A stretch of 64,000 bases of DNA, from positions 2,728,001 through 2,792,000 of the forward strand of contig NZ_JAAGOW010000001.1 in the NCBI RefSeq assembly GCF_010499245.1. Reading direction: 5' to 3'. Positions within the stretch are counted from its first letter, which is position 1; each line of letters begins with the position of its first letter. The stretch is from Variovorax sp. WS11. Its GTDB lineage: Bacteria; Pseudomonadota; Gammaproteobacteria; Burkholderiales; Burkholderiaceae_C. Made by a program: the position numbers and the translations under genes. Under the pieces are notes generated by a model. That model did not search any database, was not told where the DNA came from, and worked only from the letters and a program-made list of their open reading frames with translations. Of this stretch, positions 1 to 8,648 are shown piece by piece.

Positions 1-833
1 TCGGTGCGGTAGGCGCGTTCCTCGTTCATCAGGCGTTGCAGCGCCTCGGCCAGCGCTTGATCGGCAGGGTCGGGTGCGGGCGGCTCGGCGCCATCCTCGG
101 CTTCCACACGCCAGGCCTCGGCCGGATCCGCGCGCGGCACCGGGGACGGCACGACGCGCTCGGACGGGAAGATCTCGGAGCCCGCCAGCCGCAGCATCCA
201 GAAGGCAGTCACCGCCACGATCACCAGCAACAGCGCCGCGTCCACCGTCGCTGTCGTGCCCGAGAGCCGGCCTTGCGGCGAGGCCAGGCGCGCGGCCAGC
301 ATCGCCAGCGTGTAGGCCACGCCCGTCACCACGATGAAGGCGCGCAGCCGGCGCCGCCCCTCGACCAGGTCCGCGCGCCAATGCGCCGCCGCCGCGATCG
401 TGGCCAGCACCGAGAACAACAGCGGTACCCCGCGCTGCAGCCCCTTCGTGACCGCCAGCACCGAGCTGCCGGGGGTCGTCACCACGCAATTGAAGCCGGC
501 CAGCGCGGCCACCGCCAGCCAGGCGGCGGCATGCAGCGGCCTGAGCCTGAAGTCGTCGTCGAACAGCGCCTGCACGAAGATCCAGAAGAGCACCGCGTTG
601 CCCACCGAGACGGCGACCAGCGGTGCCTGCCAGAGGCGCGGCACCTGCGCCTCGAACTGCGGCGTGGAGCTGATCACCTGCACCATCAGCCCCAGCATCA
701 TCGCCAGCGCCGCGCGGGCCGCCGGCAGGCGCGGTCGGTCGCGGGCCAGCACCCAGGCCAGGAGCAGCAGCAGGGCGAGCAGCATGCCGCGCAGTGCGGC
801 GTCGAAAAGCATCAAGAGCTGGGCGTCGGTCAT
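1..833 (-). CDS. Membrane-anchored AraC-type regulator (C-terminus cut by window edge)
   Basis: The gene reads leftward from an ATG at 833 and runs off the window. Reading the complement gives about seven hydrophobic helices in the first 220 residues, then an acidic/proline linker. The last visible residues (ALQRLMNEERAYRTE) match the start of the AraC/XylS helix-turn-helix region in regulators with an N-terminal membrane domain. The DNA-binding domain itself lies outside the window. Seen: the membrane segments and linker. Inferred: a membrane-tethered transcription factor. It could instead be a membrane protein with an unrelated C-terminus. Confidence 0.65.
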   Translation of the reverse strand, partial: MTDAQLLMLFDAALRGMLLALLLLLAWVLARDRPRLPAARAALAMMLGLMVQVISSTPQFEAQVPRLWQAPLVAVSVGNAVLFWIFVQALFDDDFRLRPLHAAAWLAVAALAGFNCVVTTPGSSVLAVTKGLQRGVPLLFSVLATIAAAAHWRADLVEGRRRLRAFIVVTGVAYTLAMLAARLASPQGRLSGTTATVDAALLLVIVAVTAFWMLRLAGSEIFPSERVVPSPVPRADPAEAWRVEAEDGAEPPAPDPADQALAEALQRLMNEERAYRT

Positions 834-916
834 GGGCGGAGCAGGGCGCGACAGGTTAGCAGGCGGTTCCCGTACTCCACGTACAGTAGCCATCGACACC
901 ACAAAGCCCAAGCACC

Positions 917-1192
917 ATGCCCATCGAACTGAACAAGGAAGCCAGGAGCGAAGCGATCAAGTCGATCGAGCGCTACTTTCAGGAGAACATGGAAGAGCGC
1001 ATCGGCAACATCGCCGCGGGCGCGCTCCTGAGCTTCTTCGTCGAGGAGGTCGGGCCCGTCATCTACAACCAGGCCGTCGCGGAGGTCCAGGAGCGGCTCC
1101 AAGTGCGCATCTCGGAACTCGACCTCGAAGTGCACGAGGACGAATTCCAGTACTGGCGCAAGCACGACGCTCAGCGCAAGGGCAGGAAGTGA
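917..1192 (+). CDS. DUF2164 family protein
   Basis: A 91-residue, charged, soluble protein. It has the DUF2164 pattern: an N-terminal MPIELNKEARSEAIKSIERY, then a helical segment with IGNIAAGALLSFFVEEVGP and a C-terminal E-rich region. Members are small cytoplasmic proteins of unknown function, common in proteobacteria. The ATG at 917 gives the usual family length. It stands alone, 26 bp before the next small gene on the same strand, so the two may be co-transcribed. Confidence 0.85.
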   Translation: MPIELNKEARSEAIKSIERYFQENMEERIGNIAAGALLSFFVEEVGPVIYNQAVAEVQERLQVRISELDLEVHEDEFQYWRKHDAQRKGRK

Positions 1193-1218
1193 GCACGAAA
1201 CACAGCATCACGACAACG

Positions 1219-1668
1219 ATGCGATTCCCATGGACCTCGGCGCTTCTTCCTCAGGGCGTGTGGGCGCTGCTCGCGACCTACTTCCTGGCGAGCTTGGCCC
1301 ACTTCACTCACAACGCCGAGTACATCGCCTACTACCCGAACATGCCGCTGTGGATCACCCGCGAGACGGTGTACCTCGTGTGGCTCGCGGTGACCAGCGT
1401 CGGGGTGGCCGGCCTCGCGCTGTCGCGTAGCGGCTGGCCGTTCCTGGGCGCGGTCGCGTTGGCCGCCTACGGCGCGTTCGGGCTCGATGGGCTGGGGCAC
1501 TACACGCTGGCGCTGTGCGCTGAACACACGTGGGCAATGAATCTCAGCATCTGGGCCGAGGCGGTTGCCGGCCTGGGGTTGGCGCTGGCTTGCACCGTGT
1601 TTGCGAGTCGCTTGTTTGCGGCACGAGCCAGGGCCGCAAGCTGGCGCGGCCCTTCATCCGAACGCTGA
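1219..1668 (+). CDS. Four-helix integral membrane protein of unknown function
   Basis: A 149-residue protein with about four transmembrane helices (roughly residues 10-28, 48-68, 72-92 and 108-130). Loops carry conserved-looking His/Asn residues (LAHFTHNAEYIAYYPN and LDGLGHYTLALCAEHTW), which could bind a metal or cofactor. The ATG at 1219 was chosen because the helices start directly after it; longer upstream reading frames are Arg/Pro-rich and not credible. No family was recognised. It follows the DUF2164 gene closely on the same strand. Confidence 0.7.
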   Translation: MRFPWTSALLPQGVWALLATYFLASLAHFTHNAEYIAYYPNMPLWITRETVYLVWLAVTSVGVAGLALSRSGWPFLGAVALAAYGAFGLDGLGHYTLALCAEHTWAMNLSIWAEAVAGLGLALACTVFASRLFAARARAASWRGPSSER

Positions 1669-1700
1669 GGGAGCGCAGGCACCGCGAAGGACCGGCATGT

Positions 1701-1799
1701 CCCCCGAGCAGGGGATGCGCCTCGCGCCCGAGCGCGTACTGTCCGACCTGCAGCTTCGCCGTCGGGCTTTTCGGCGGCACCTGCTCAAGGAGCATCGAC
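1701..1799 (+). promoter_or_regulatory. Upstream block shared with the broken copy near 10.9 kb
   Basis: Positions 1701-1739 align without gaps to 10901-10939 with 34 of 39 identical bases. Both begin with a C-run/G-run hairpin and end in GCGCCCGAGCGCGTAC. A second short match (CGCCGTCGGGC, then CAAGGAG or CGAGGAG) lies just before each ATG. Retention of the upstream block in a decayed copy shows the whole module was duplicated; a regulatory role is inference. Confidence 0.4.
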
Positions 1800-2036
1800 A
1801 TGAACTTCACCGCAGGCGCGTTCCCGCTGGCCATCGACCACAGGCTGGAGGGCAAGCTCTACAACGCAAACCCTATCCCGGTGAAGGCCCTCCCAAAGGG
1901 TGCCGCGACGACCGACCCGTTCGACACCCAAATCGTCGACCCGGGCGACACCTGGGAACTGCCTGCGGGCGCTGAGTTCATTCGCCAACGCGAGCTGCGC
2001 GGCGCCGCAACGCCGCAGGGCACGACACCGGACTGA
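1800..2036 (+). CDS. Small orphan protein (78 aa)
   Basis: A soluble 78-residue protein starting at ATG 1800, preceded by CAAGGAG. The C-terminal half carries PFDTQIVDPGDTWELP followed by AGAEFIRQRELRG. The same words recur in a broken copy at 11042-11198, which supports this as a real coding sequence. No family was recognised. Its neighbours (a membrane protein before, a pirin on the other strand after) give no clue to function. Confidence 0.6.
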   Translation: MNFTAGAFPLAIDHRLEGKLYNANPIPVKALPKGAATTDPFDTQIVDPGDTWELPAGAEFIRQRELRGAATPQGTTPD

Positions 2037-2039
2037 AGT

Positions 2040-2100
2040 CGGCGATCAGGCTCTAGAAGGGGCAGGACGGATCGAACTTCGGGCTGCGCTTCTCGCGTCG
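2040..2100 (-). pseudogene. Relic of an enoyl-CoA hydratase 3' end
   Basis: About 60 bases match 2987-3046, the stop-proximal end of the intact enoyl-CoA hydratase gene, with only a few differences. Read leftward they encode [14 protein letters not shown] and a TAG stop, the same C-terminus as the intact gene. No further hydratase sequence is present. This is a short partial duplication or the tail of a deleted paralogue. Confidence 0.7.
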
Positions 2101-2141
2101 GTCATGGGCGAAGCAGCGCGCGCTCGAAGCAGCCGTCTAGG

Positions 2142-2855
2142 CTAGATCGAGCCAGAGCAGCGGCAGTCCGTCAGTGCCTGCAAATGGACGGCCCGCACCG
2201 TCGCCATCTGCAGGGCATCGCCGCCGCGCAGCTCGAAAGCATCGCCATCCGGTTCCTCCTCCGTTGACAGGATGCCGTCCAGGACCTGCAGCCAGCCGAA
2301 GCGACCCGCCGCGATCGTATGGGTACATCGACCGCCCGACGCCATTCGGCCCGCCCAGATTCGTACCGGCGCGCGCAAGCGCAGGGAGCCGTCGGTCGCA
2401 TCCGGGCTCGCGACGAGGCGAAAGGGCGCGCTGACTTCGTTCAGCGCGCCGGGAAGGACTTGGTACTGCGCAGCCGCATCGTCGGCCTCACCGTGCAGCC
2501 AGATCTGGAACAGATGCGCCCGCTCCATCGCGGAAGGGTTGCGTTCTGAGTGCCTGATGCCGGTCCCTGAACTGATGACCTGGACGTCCCCGCCGTGCAG
2601 CGTCCCCGCGTTGCCGGCCGAGTCTCTGTGCTCGATGGTGCCGGTCAACAGGAAGGTGAAGATCTCGAAATGGTCGTGCGCGTGCTCGGCGAAGCCCGAG
2701 CCGCCGGCCACCACGTCCTCGTTGATGACGCGCAACGCCCTGAAGCCCATCCTCAGCGGATCGTTGAACGAGCCGAAGGAAAACGTGTGGTGGCTGGTGA
2801 GCCAGCCCGTACGGGTCAGGCCGCGTGCCTGGCGATCATGGAAGACGTCGTTCAT
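2142..2855 (-). CDS. Pirin family protein (YhhW-like bicupin)
   Basis: A 237-residue pirin. The N-terminal cupin has the classic opening SHHTFSFGSFNDPLRMGFRALRVINED in shortened form (SFGSFNDP, then RVINED). The metal-binding set is FAEHAHDHFEIFTFLLTG with the later ISSGTGIRHSE. E. coli YhhW of this family has quercetin 2,3-dioxygenase activity in vitro; the physiological role is usually unknown. ATG 2855 is chosen because MNDVF directly precedes the conserved block. It is a single gene, with the hydratase relic just beyond its 3' end. Confidence 0.9.
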   Translation of the reverse strand: MNDVFHDRQARGLTRTGWLTSHHTFSFGSFNDPLRMGFRALRVINEDVVAGGSGFAEHAHDHFEIFTFLLTGTIEHRDSAGNAGTLHGGDVQVISSGTGIRHSERNPSAMERAHLFQIWLHGEADDAAAQYQVLPGALNEVSAPFRLVASPDATDGSLRLRAPVRIWAGRMASGGRCTHTIAAGRFGWLQVLDGILSTEEEPDGDAFELRGGDALQMATVRAVHLQALTDCRCSGSI

Positions 2856-2999
2856 GCGCCGACCTTACGCCCCGGGCTCCTGGCCCGACCGCGAAGCCCG
2901 ACGTCGTGACCTCATGCGCGTAGTCGTGCGGGGTCGACCGCACCAGTGCCTGGGCAATGGACTTCATGGTTGGCTCTGGGTGATTTTGGCAATCAGGCC

Positions 3000-3827
3000 C
3001 TAGAACGGGCAGGACGGGTCGAACTTCGGGCTGCGCTTCTCGCGCAGCGAAGCGATGCCTTCCTGCACATCCGGCCCCGAGAAGCCGATGAATTCCAGCG
3101 CCAGCGAGCTGTCGAAGGTGGGCCCGGCCAGGCGCAGCCAGTTGTTGAGCGCGTACTTGGTCCAGCGGATCGCGGTCTGCGAACCGGCGGCCAGCTTCTC
3201 GGCCACCTCGAAGGCCTTGGCCACCAGCTGGTCCTCCGGCACAGCCAGCGAGACCAGGCCGATGCGCTCGGCCTCCTCGCCCGACACCGCCTCGCACAGC
3301 ATCAGGTAGTACTTGGCCTTCGCCATGCCGCACAGCAGCGGCCACACGATCGCCGCATGGTCGCCGGCTGCCACGCCCAGGCGCGTGTGGCCATCGATGA
3401 TGCGGGCCGTGGTGCTGGCGATCGACACGTCGGCCAAAAGCCCCGCGACCAGCCCCGCGCCCACGGCGGGGCCGTGCATGGCCGACACCACCGGCTTGGA
3501 GCAGTTGATGACGTTGTAGACCAGGTCGCGCGCCTCGCGCCAGACGCGGGCGCGCACGTTGAAGTCGTTCGCCATGTCCTCCACCAGGCCCAGGTCGCCG
3601 CCGGCGGAGAAGCCCTTGCCCTCGCCGCGGATCAGCGCCACGCGCGTTTGCGGGTCCTTGTCGATGTCGCTCCAGATCGAGGCCAGCTCGCGGTGCAGGT
3701 TGTGATCGGCGGTCGAGAGCTTCTTGTTCGCGCTCTGCGAGGCGCCCATCACCACCTCGAGGATGCCGTTGGGGTGGGGCTTGAGCGTGAGCGCGCTGTA
3801 GTGCGCGTAGGGGGATTCGTTGGCCAT
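3000..3827 (-). CDS. Enoyl-CoA hydratase/isomerase family protein
   Basis: A 275-residue crotonase-fold protein. The oxyanion-hole segments are visible as [12 protein letters not shown] and [14 protein letters not shown], with a later [14 protein letters not shown]. The usual acidic catalytic residue in the second segment is replaced by the GDHAA loop, so the exact reaction (hydration, isomerisation or hydrolysis of acyl-CoA) is uncertain. The start at ATG 3827 gives [13 protein letters not shown] and the usual family length. It lies 52 bp from the hydrolase-receiver gene on the same strand and could share a transcript with it. A duplicate of its last 14 codons lies at 2040-2100. Confidence 0.85.
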   Translation of the reverse strand: MANESPYAHYSALTLKPHPNGILEVVMGASQSANKKLSTADHNLHRELASIWSDIDKDPQTRVALIRGEGKGFSAGGDLGLVEDMANDFNVRARVWREARDLVYNVINCSKPVVSAMHGPAVGAGLVAGLLADVSIASTTARIIDGHTRLGVAAGDHAAIVWPLLCGMAKAKYYLMLCEAVSGEEAERIGLVSLAVPEDQLVAKAFEVAEKLAAGSQTAIRWTKYALNNWLRLAGPTFDSSLALEFIGFSGPDVQEGIASLREKRSPKFDPSCPF

Positions 3828-3879
3828 GTCTCGGTCCTCGTTCGGGGTTGGAAAAACCCCGATCTTCGCCCTTGAGCGC

Positions 3880-4968
3880 CTAGATTTCACGCGGCCCGCC
3901 GGGCACGAGCGCGGCAGCGGCGCGCAGCACCTCCTCGAGCTGCTCCACCGTGTAGGGCTTCTGCAGCCAGAAGGTCCCGGGCGCGAGCCGGGACGGCGGC
4001 GGCCTGCCGGTGGCGAAGACCACCGGGAAGCCATGCCGATGCAGCTTCTGCGCGAGCTCGAGCCCGGAGAGGGCCGGCAGGTTGACGTCGGTCATCAGCA
4101 GATCGAAGACGCCGTCGAGAAATCGGTTGATCGCCACCTCCGCGCTCTTCACCCCGGTGGCCCAATGGCCCAGCGTCTGCAGCAGCTCCAGCGTGATTGC
4201 CAGCATGTCCGGTTCGTCCTCGACCACGAGGATGCGCAGCTTGCGGGGCGACGCCGGCGCGCGCGCCGCGGTCGCGTCCTTGTTCAGCTCGGCGCGGCGC
4301 TGCGCCAGCCAGTCGAACAGGCCGCGGCGGAAGTCCGCGTGCCAGTCGGGATGCGAGAGCGCGTGATCCGCGCCCTCCAGCATTTGCGTGCGCAGCGAGC
4401 GTGCGTGCGCGAAGGCCGCCGCATAGTTCTCGATGACGGGGCGCGGCACCGTGTCGTCGCTGCCCGATCCGATCAGCATCACGTCGCCCCGGAAGGCAGC
4501 GCAGGCCGCCAGCGCGCGGTTGTCCTCGGCGCGCAAGCGCAGCAGCCGGTAGGCCGCCAGGTCTTCCTTGTCGAGATCCTCCTTGGGCCTCGACCAGCCC
4601 CGGTCGCGGTACAGCGCCGGGGCGCGCAGCGCGAGCCAGCGCACCGGGCGCAGGCCACTCGCGAACGCGGCCAGGTAGCCGCCGTAGCTCACGCCCACGA
4701 GGCCGATCGCGGCGCGATCGACGCCCGGCTCGCGGGCCAGCGCGTCGTAAGCGGCCAGCACATCCTTCAGGTTGTCCTCGCGCGTCACCGCCGCGCGCTG
4801 CGCCGGCGACCACACTTCGTTCGGCAGGTCGACGAGGCGACAGGCCCAGCCCTGCGCGACAAGGCCATCCGCCAGCGCTCGGTAGCGCTCGCGGTGGTTG
4901 TCGTCCCATCCGGGCACCAGCAGTGCGCCAGGCTTGGGGGCGGCGGTCGAAGAGGCTGGGCTGTCCAT
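3880..4968 (-). CDS. Alpha/beta-hydrolase fused to a response-regulator receiver domain
   Basis: A 362-residue fusion. Residues 10-230 form an alpha/beta-hydrolase of the dienelactone-hydrolase/prolyl-oligopeptidase type: nucleophile elbow GVSYGGY (Ser94), acid in SGSDDTVP (Asp171/172), His202 in [10 protein letters not shown]. After an Ala/Pro linker, residues 243-355 form a CheY-like receiver: VVEDEPD (acidic pair 250-252), phospho-acceptor Asp294 in LLMTDVNLP, Thr320 in VFATGRP, Lys337 in WLQKPY. Both catalytic sets are complete. The reading frame runs uninterrupted through the linker, so the join is not a frameshift artefact here. No histidine kinase lies nearby. Phosphorylation-controlled hydrolysis is inference. 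Confidence 0.85.
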   Translation of the reverse strand: MDSPASSTAAPKPGALLVPGWDDNHRERYRALADGLVAQGWACRLVDLPNEVWSPAQRAAVTREDNLKDVLAAYDALAREPGVDRAAIGLVGVSYGGYLAAFASGLRPVRWLALRAPALYRDRGWSRPKEDLDKEDLAAYRLLRLRAEDNRALAACAAFRGDVMLIGSGSDDTVPRPVIENYAAAFAHARSLRTQMLEGADHALSHPDWHADFRRGLFDWLAQRRAELNKDATAARAPASPRKLRILVVEDEPDMLAITLELLQTLGHWATGVKSAEVAINRFLDGVFDLLMTDVNLPALSGLELAQKLHRHGFPVVFATGRPPPSRLAPGTFWLQKPYTVEQLEEVLRAAAALVPGGPREI

Positions 4969-5095
4969 GATGTTGTTCGTCCTCGGCGAGCAGGCCCCGA
5001 AGATGCCGGCCTGCCGGCCCCGCTGCCCGTCAGCATCCGTCGCGATCGGATGCCCGCCGATTCCTGACTCGCCCGCGCGCCGAATCTCCTGGTGC

Positions 5096-7180
5096 TCAGA
5101 TGCGTGGCACGACGCGCAGCGAAGGCCGCGGCCTGGGCGCCTTGTCGAGCAGCGTCGCGCCGCTCGCCTCCACCTTCAGGCCCAGCGCATTGAGGGCACC
5201 GCGGATCTCCTGCGCGAGCGCTTTCTCGTTCGCGTTGTACCCGAGCTCGGGGTCCGCGATCAGCTGGTCCCAGCCCGGGTCCTGCATGGCTGGATGCCGG
5301 GCGAGGTCTTCCATCAGCGCCAGGAACGTCCGCAGCCGCTGCGCCTTGTGGTTCTTCCAGCCGTCCTCGTCGATGCCGGAGCCGGCGGCCGTCGCGAAGC
5401 GCGCCACCAGGCGTTGCGCCGCGCAGTCGCCCGCGTCGCCGAGCGCGCCGATAGGGCCCGCGGGCATGTCCAGGTTCAACCCGCCTTCGTCCGCCTTCTG
5501 GGCGATCTGCACGATGCGGTCCCGGTAGCCCGGCATCGGCAACTGGATCTCGTCGCGCCAGTTCTGCATGGTGGCGACGATGCTCCAGAGGAATTGCGTG
5601 ATCCCGGCCGGCGATGCCTCCGGCTCCAGCCAGAACTGCTGCAGGCCTTTGCGGTTGTCGTTCGGCAGGTAGACGCGATTCGTGTCCGTGGTGCAGTCCA
5701 GTTTTCCGGGCGCAATCGCATGGTCGACCGGGTCCTCGTCCTTCAGGTTCACCGCGAAGGTCGGATGCTGCGGCAGCAACTCATCGAAGAAATGAAGCGG
5801 CATGTTGCTCGCGATGCCGCCGTCGGAGAACCAGACCCGCTTCGCCTGGCGCATCGCGGTCTTGCCGCTGTAGTCGATCGCGTACATCGGCACTGCCGAC
5901 AGCAGCACCGGGAAGCTGAGGCTCATGCGCACCAGCACGACGATGGGCAGATGGCGATTGTGGGGCAGGCGAAAGAGCGTCTTGCCGTCCTGCGTGCGGA
6001 CTTGCTCCCCGTCGGGCCGCGCCGACTGCAAGGCGTCGCTGGTCTTCTCGAGCCAGGACATGACCTGCTGGGGAAAGATCCTGGACCACTCGTCCTTGTC
6101 GAAGTAGTAGGCCGGCGCCCCCGGTTTGAACGGAATCGCATGGCACATGCGGCGGCTGATGGCGGAAGTCATGACCTCCAGATTGATCCTGCGCTCTCGC
6201 AGCGGCGTGTCGCTCTTGGGCTCGACGTCCTGATCGGAGTGACGCGCGCCATCCCACAGATCGCCGAGCGTCAGCGGTCGGGCTGTGGCTTCGATGCCGG
6301 CCAGGTCATTGAAATAGCCGGTCAGCCAGTCCGTGAGGCCTTCGACCGGGCCGTCCTGGCTGCGGCCCGAGCAGAGGCCCCAGAAATTGGCGCACAGGCC
6401 TTTGACGAGCGTGAGGCCGAAGCGCCATGCGCACAGCGCCAGCGCCAGGAGAACACCGCCGGCCAGCACGATGCTCCATCCGAATGCGGCCAGCAGGTCG
6501 GCGGGCCAGGTCCGTTCCCATGCATCGGTACCGGCCAGCGCGAGCGCGCCCGCGCCGGCCAGCACCCCCGTGAGCCAGCACAGTCCGATGATCGTCGGCG
6601 AAGGCAGTCTGCCCGTGGCTCGAGATGGCCTCCACAGCACCAGCCAGCCTGCTGTGAGCCAGAGGGCCGAACCGGCCAGTGCGATCAGCAACGCCGTGGA
6701 CCATGGCATCGCCCCGGTGGATCGGGCCAGCGCCACCACGATGGCCAGCGTGACGAGCGCCACCGGCAACACCAGGCCCCAGTAGCGCAACAGCAGCGTG
6801 CCGAGCGCGCCCATGACCATTGCTGTCTTGTTGGCCCGGTTCAGAGCGGCGAGCAGCACGTCGAAATGACGTGACAGCGGCCGGCTCGGCTGGAACAGAT
6901 GCCGCAGGCGCGAGCCGCGCGCGCCTTCCACATCCGCACCCAGCGCGTCGGGCAAGGTCGCCAGCTTGGCGAATCCGTCGCGGTGGCCGTTCGAGCGCCC
7001 GAACTCGGCGGCGGCCGAGCCTGCAGCCGCGATCGCCCCGGCGGAGGTCCCCCCGATGTTCTTGAAGCGGTAGCTGGCGGAAAGTCGGGCGAGCAAGCGC
7101 GGATAGACGACGCCGCTGGTGATGCCGCCTTTCATCACCAGATCGCAGTAGGGCAGCTCGGGCTCTTTGCGCTCGTCCAT
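5096..7180 (-). CDS. Patatin-like phospholipase with an internal membrane region
   Basis: A 694-residue protein. The patatin core starts immediately: oxyanion loop MKGGITSGVVYP (about residues 16-27) and nucleophile elbow GGTSAGAI (Ser46). The catalytic Asp is in the later SDGGIASNMPLHFF. Between elbow and Asp, roughly residues 125-290, several strongly hydrophobic segments suggest four or five transmembrane helices inserted in the hydrolase domain. Lipid acyl hydrolysis at the inner membrane is the expected role. The ATG at 7178-7180 was preferred to a longer frame because the oxyanion loop follows it at the usual distance. It is a single gene, divergent from the ParB-like gene. Confidence 0.85.
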   Translation of the reverse strand: MDERKEPELPYCDLVMKGGITSGVVYPRLLARLSASYRFKNIGGTSAGAIAAAGSAAAEFGRSNGHRDGFAKLATLPDALGADVEGARGSRLRHLFQPSRPLSRHFDVLLAALNRANKTAMVMGALGTLLLRYWGLVLPVALVTLAIVVALARSTGAMPWSTALLIALAGSALWLTAGWLVLWRPSRATGRLPSPTIIGLCWLTGVLAGAGALALAGTDAWERTWPADLLAAFGWSIVLAGGVLLALALCAWRFGLTLVKGLCANFWGLCSGRSQDGPVEGLTDWLTGYFNDLAGIEATARPLTLGDLWDGARHSDQDVEPKSDTPLRERRINLEVMTSAISRRMCHAIPFKPGAPAYYFDKDEWSRIFPQQVMSWLEKTSDALQSARPDGEQVRTQDGKTLFRLPHNRHLPIVVLVRMSLSFPVLLSAVPMYAIDYSGKTAMRQAKRVWFSDGGIASNMPLHFFDELLPQHPTFAVNLKDEDPVDHAIAPGKLDCTTDTNRVYLPNDNRKGLQQFWLEPEASPAGITQFLWSIVATMQNWRDEIQLPMPGYRDRIVQIAQKADEGGLNLDMPAGPIGALGDAGDCAAQRLVARFATAAGSGIDEDGWKNHKAQRLRTFLALMEDLARHPAMQDPGWDQLIADPELGYNANEKALAQEIRGALNALGLKVEASGATLLDKAPRPRPSLRVVPRI

Positions 7181-7337
7181 CCGGCTCTCCTCGATGAGGG
7201 GCGCCGCCGGCGCCGCAGTGGGTGTGGGTGGCGCATGGTAGAGGCAAACGCCACCACGTCCATCCACCCGACGAAGGACGGGCGTGGGAGGGCGTCTCTA
7301 CAATTCGGCCCCTTTGGCTCCCCCCGCTCGCGCACCC

Positions 7338-8180
7338 ATGGACATCGTCGTCAACGAAGAACTCAAGGCCTACATCGACCCGTTGACCCCGGAGGAATAC
7401 GAAGCCCTGGAGCGCAGCCTGCTGGCCGAGGGCTGCCGCGATGCGCTGGTGCTGTGGGGCGACGTGCTGGTGGACGGCCACAACCGCTACGGCATCTGCC
7501 GCAAGCACGGCCTGCCTTTCCAGACCGTGCAGAACACGCGCTTTCGCACGCTCGAGGACGTGCATCTGTGGATGATCGACCAGCAGCTGGGCCGGCGCAG
7601 CATCTCCGACTTCCAGCGCGGCGTGCTGGCGCTACGCAAGAAGGAGATCGTTGCCGAGCGGCGCGCGCGTGCCGCGGCCGGTCCGGCACCGGCCCCCGAC
7701 GTGCCGGCGAGCGCACCGTCGGCCGAAGCCATCGGCAGCGCTCCGGCGCCCGCTCCGCTCGACAGCCGCGAGGCCGTCGCCAAGGCCGCGCGCCTGAGCA
7801 GCAGTCAGGTGGTGATGATCGAGAAAATCCGGAAGCAGGCCGCGCCCGAGCTGGTGGCCGCCGTCAAGTCCGGCACCATCTCGATCAACGCCGCGGCCGC
7901 CGTGGCCACCCTGCCGGCCGAGGAGCAGGTCGCCGCCGTGGTCGCGGGCAAGGACGAGCTCAAGCAGGCCGCCAAGCGCGTGCGCGAATCGAAGCGCAAG
8001 CCGCGCGAGGAGGGCGCCGAGGCGCCGCAGGAGGGCGCGCAGCCCGGCGACGAACTCCAGGCCCTGCGCCGGCGCGTGGCCGAGCTCACGGCCGAGAACG
8101 AGGCGCTGCGCGGGCAGCTTGCCGCGCTGCAGGCATCGAGCGATGCGGAAGAGGGCGCCGAGCTGTCGGCACCTTTCTAG
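7338..8180 (+). CDS. ParB-like nuclease/partition-fold protein
   Basis: A 280-residue protein. Residues 1-100 carry a ParB/Srx-type N-terminal domain: LTPEEYEALERSLLAEG, then VLVDGHNRYGICRKHGLPF, which is the usual DGHNR signature. The middle is Ala/Pro-rich, followed by a helical segment resembling the ParB helix-turn-helix (LSSSQVVMIEKIRKQ; SGTISINAAAAVATLP). The C-terminus is a coiled coil (LRRRVAELTAENEALRGQL). No parA or replication gene is adjacent, so a partition role is unlikely. It more resembles orphan chromosomal ParB-domain proteins that often accompany mobile DNA. Confidence 0.75.
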   Translation: MDIVVNEELKAYIDPLTPEEYEALERSLLAEGCRDALVLWGDVLVDGHNRYGICRKHGLPFQTVQNTRFRTLEDVHLWMIDQQLGRRSISDFQRGVLALRKKEIVAERRARAAAGPAPAPDVPASAPSAEAIGSAPAPAPLDSREAVAKAARLSSSQVVMIEKIRKQAAPELVAAVKSGTISINAAAAVATLPAEEQVAAVVAGKDELKQAAKRVRESKRKPREEGAEAPQEGAQPGDELQALRRRVAELTAENEALRGQLAALQASSDAEEGAELSAPF

Positions 8181-8186
8181 CAACGC

Positions 8187-8525
8187 CTAGTAACGGATCG
8201 TCACCCCCGCCTTGACGCCCTTGTTGTCCTTCCCGTCTGTGTGCGCGCCGGCGGAGAAGGAGACGTCGCCGCCCGTGCTGGCGCCCAGCGAATAGTTCGG
8301 GCGCGTGCCGGAGGTGTCCATGCCGCCATAGACGCCGCTCCCGTCCTTGCGCTGCAGGCCCAGCGTCCCGCCGTTCGCGGTCGCCGCCTTCTCGGTTGGG
8401 GACAGGTTGGGGCTGACGTAGATCGAGCCCTCGTCGTTGCTTTCGATCGGAAGCTTCGGCGTTTGGGCAAAGGAGGTCGCGCAGCAGGCGACAAGGGCCA
8501 GCGATGTGAGGAGGGGCTTGTTCAT
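8187..8525 (-). CDS. Secreted or periplasmic small protein
   Basis: A 112-residue protein with a clear signal peptide (MNKPLLTSLALVACCATSFAQ, cleavage after the Ala before Q). The mature part is rich in Gly, Ser and Asp, with alternating short segments (GLQRKDGSGVYGGMDTSG; SLGASTGGDVSFSAGAHTDG) suggestive of beta-strands. It ends in an aromatic residue (VTIRY), as outer-membrane beta-barrel proteins often do, though it is short for a barrel. No family was recognised. It converges on the ParB-like gene with only 6 bp between the stops. Confidence 0.65.
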   Translation of the reverse strand: MNKPLLTSLALVACCATSFAQTPKLPIESNDEGSIYVSPNLSPTEKAATANGGTLGLQRKDGSGVYGGMDTSGTRPNYSLGASTGGDVSFSAGAHTDGKDNKGVKAGVTIRY

Positions 8526-8648
8526 GACGTCAGGGACAAGGCGTCGGGGGCAAACCAACAACCTTATCCAAGGCTGCAAGGCAGGACAAGCATCTCGGCC
8601 GCGATGCGATGATCCTTGTCGCTGCAGTGCTGCTTCGAGGAGACAGAA

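Noticed and set aside
36..932. Forward reading frame at the left edge
   Set aside because: Arg/His/Gln-rich shadow of the membrane regulator read on the complement.
3820..5067. Forward frame opposite the hydrolase-receiver gene
   Set aside because: Composition is shadow-like and the complement has two complete catalytic domains.
4898..6874. A 658-codon forward reading frame opposite the patatin gene
   Set aside because: Arg/His/Gln/Ala-rich composition typical of the antisense of a GC-rich gene; the complement encodes clear patatin motifs.
7338..8180. Plasmid partition locus or replication origin
   Set aside because: A lone ParB-domain gene with no parA, rep gene, iterons or parS-like repeats nearby.
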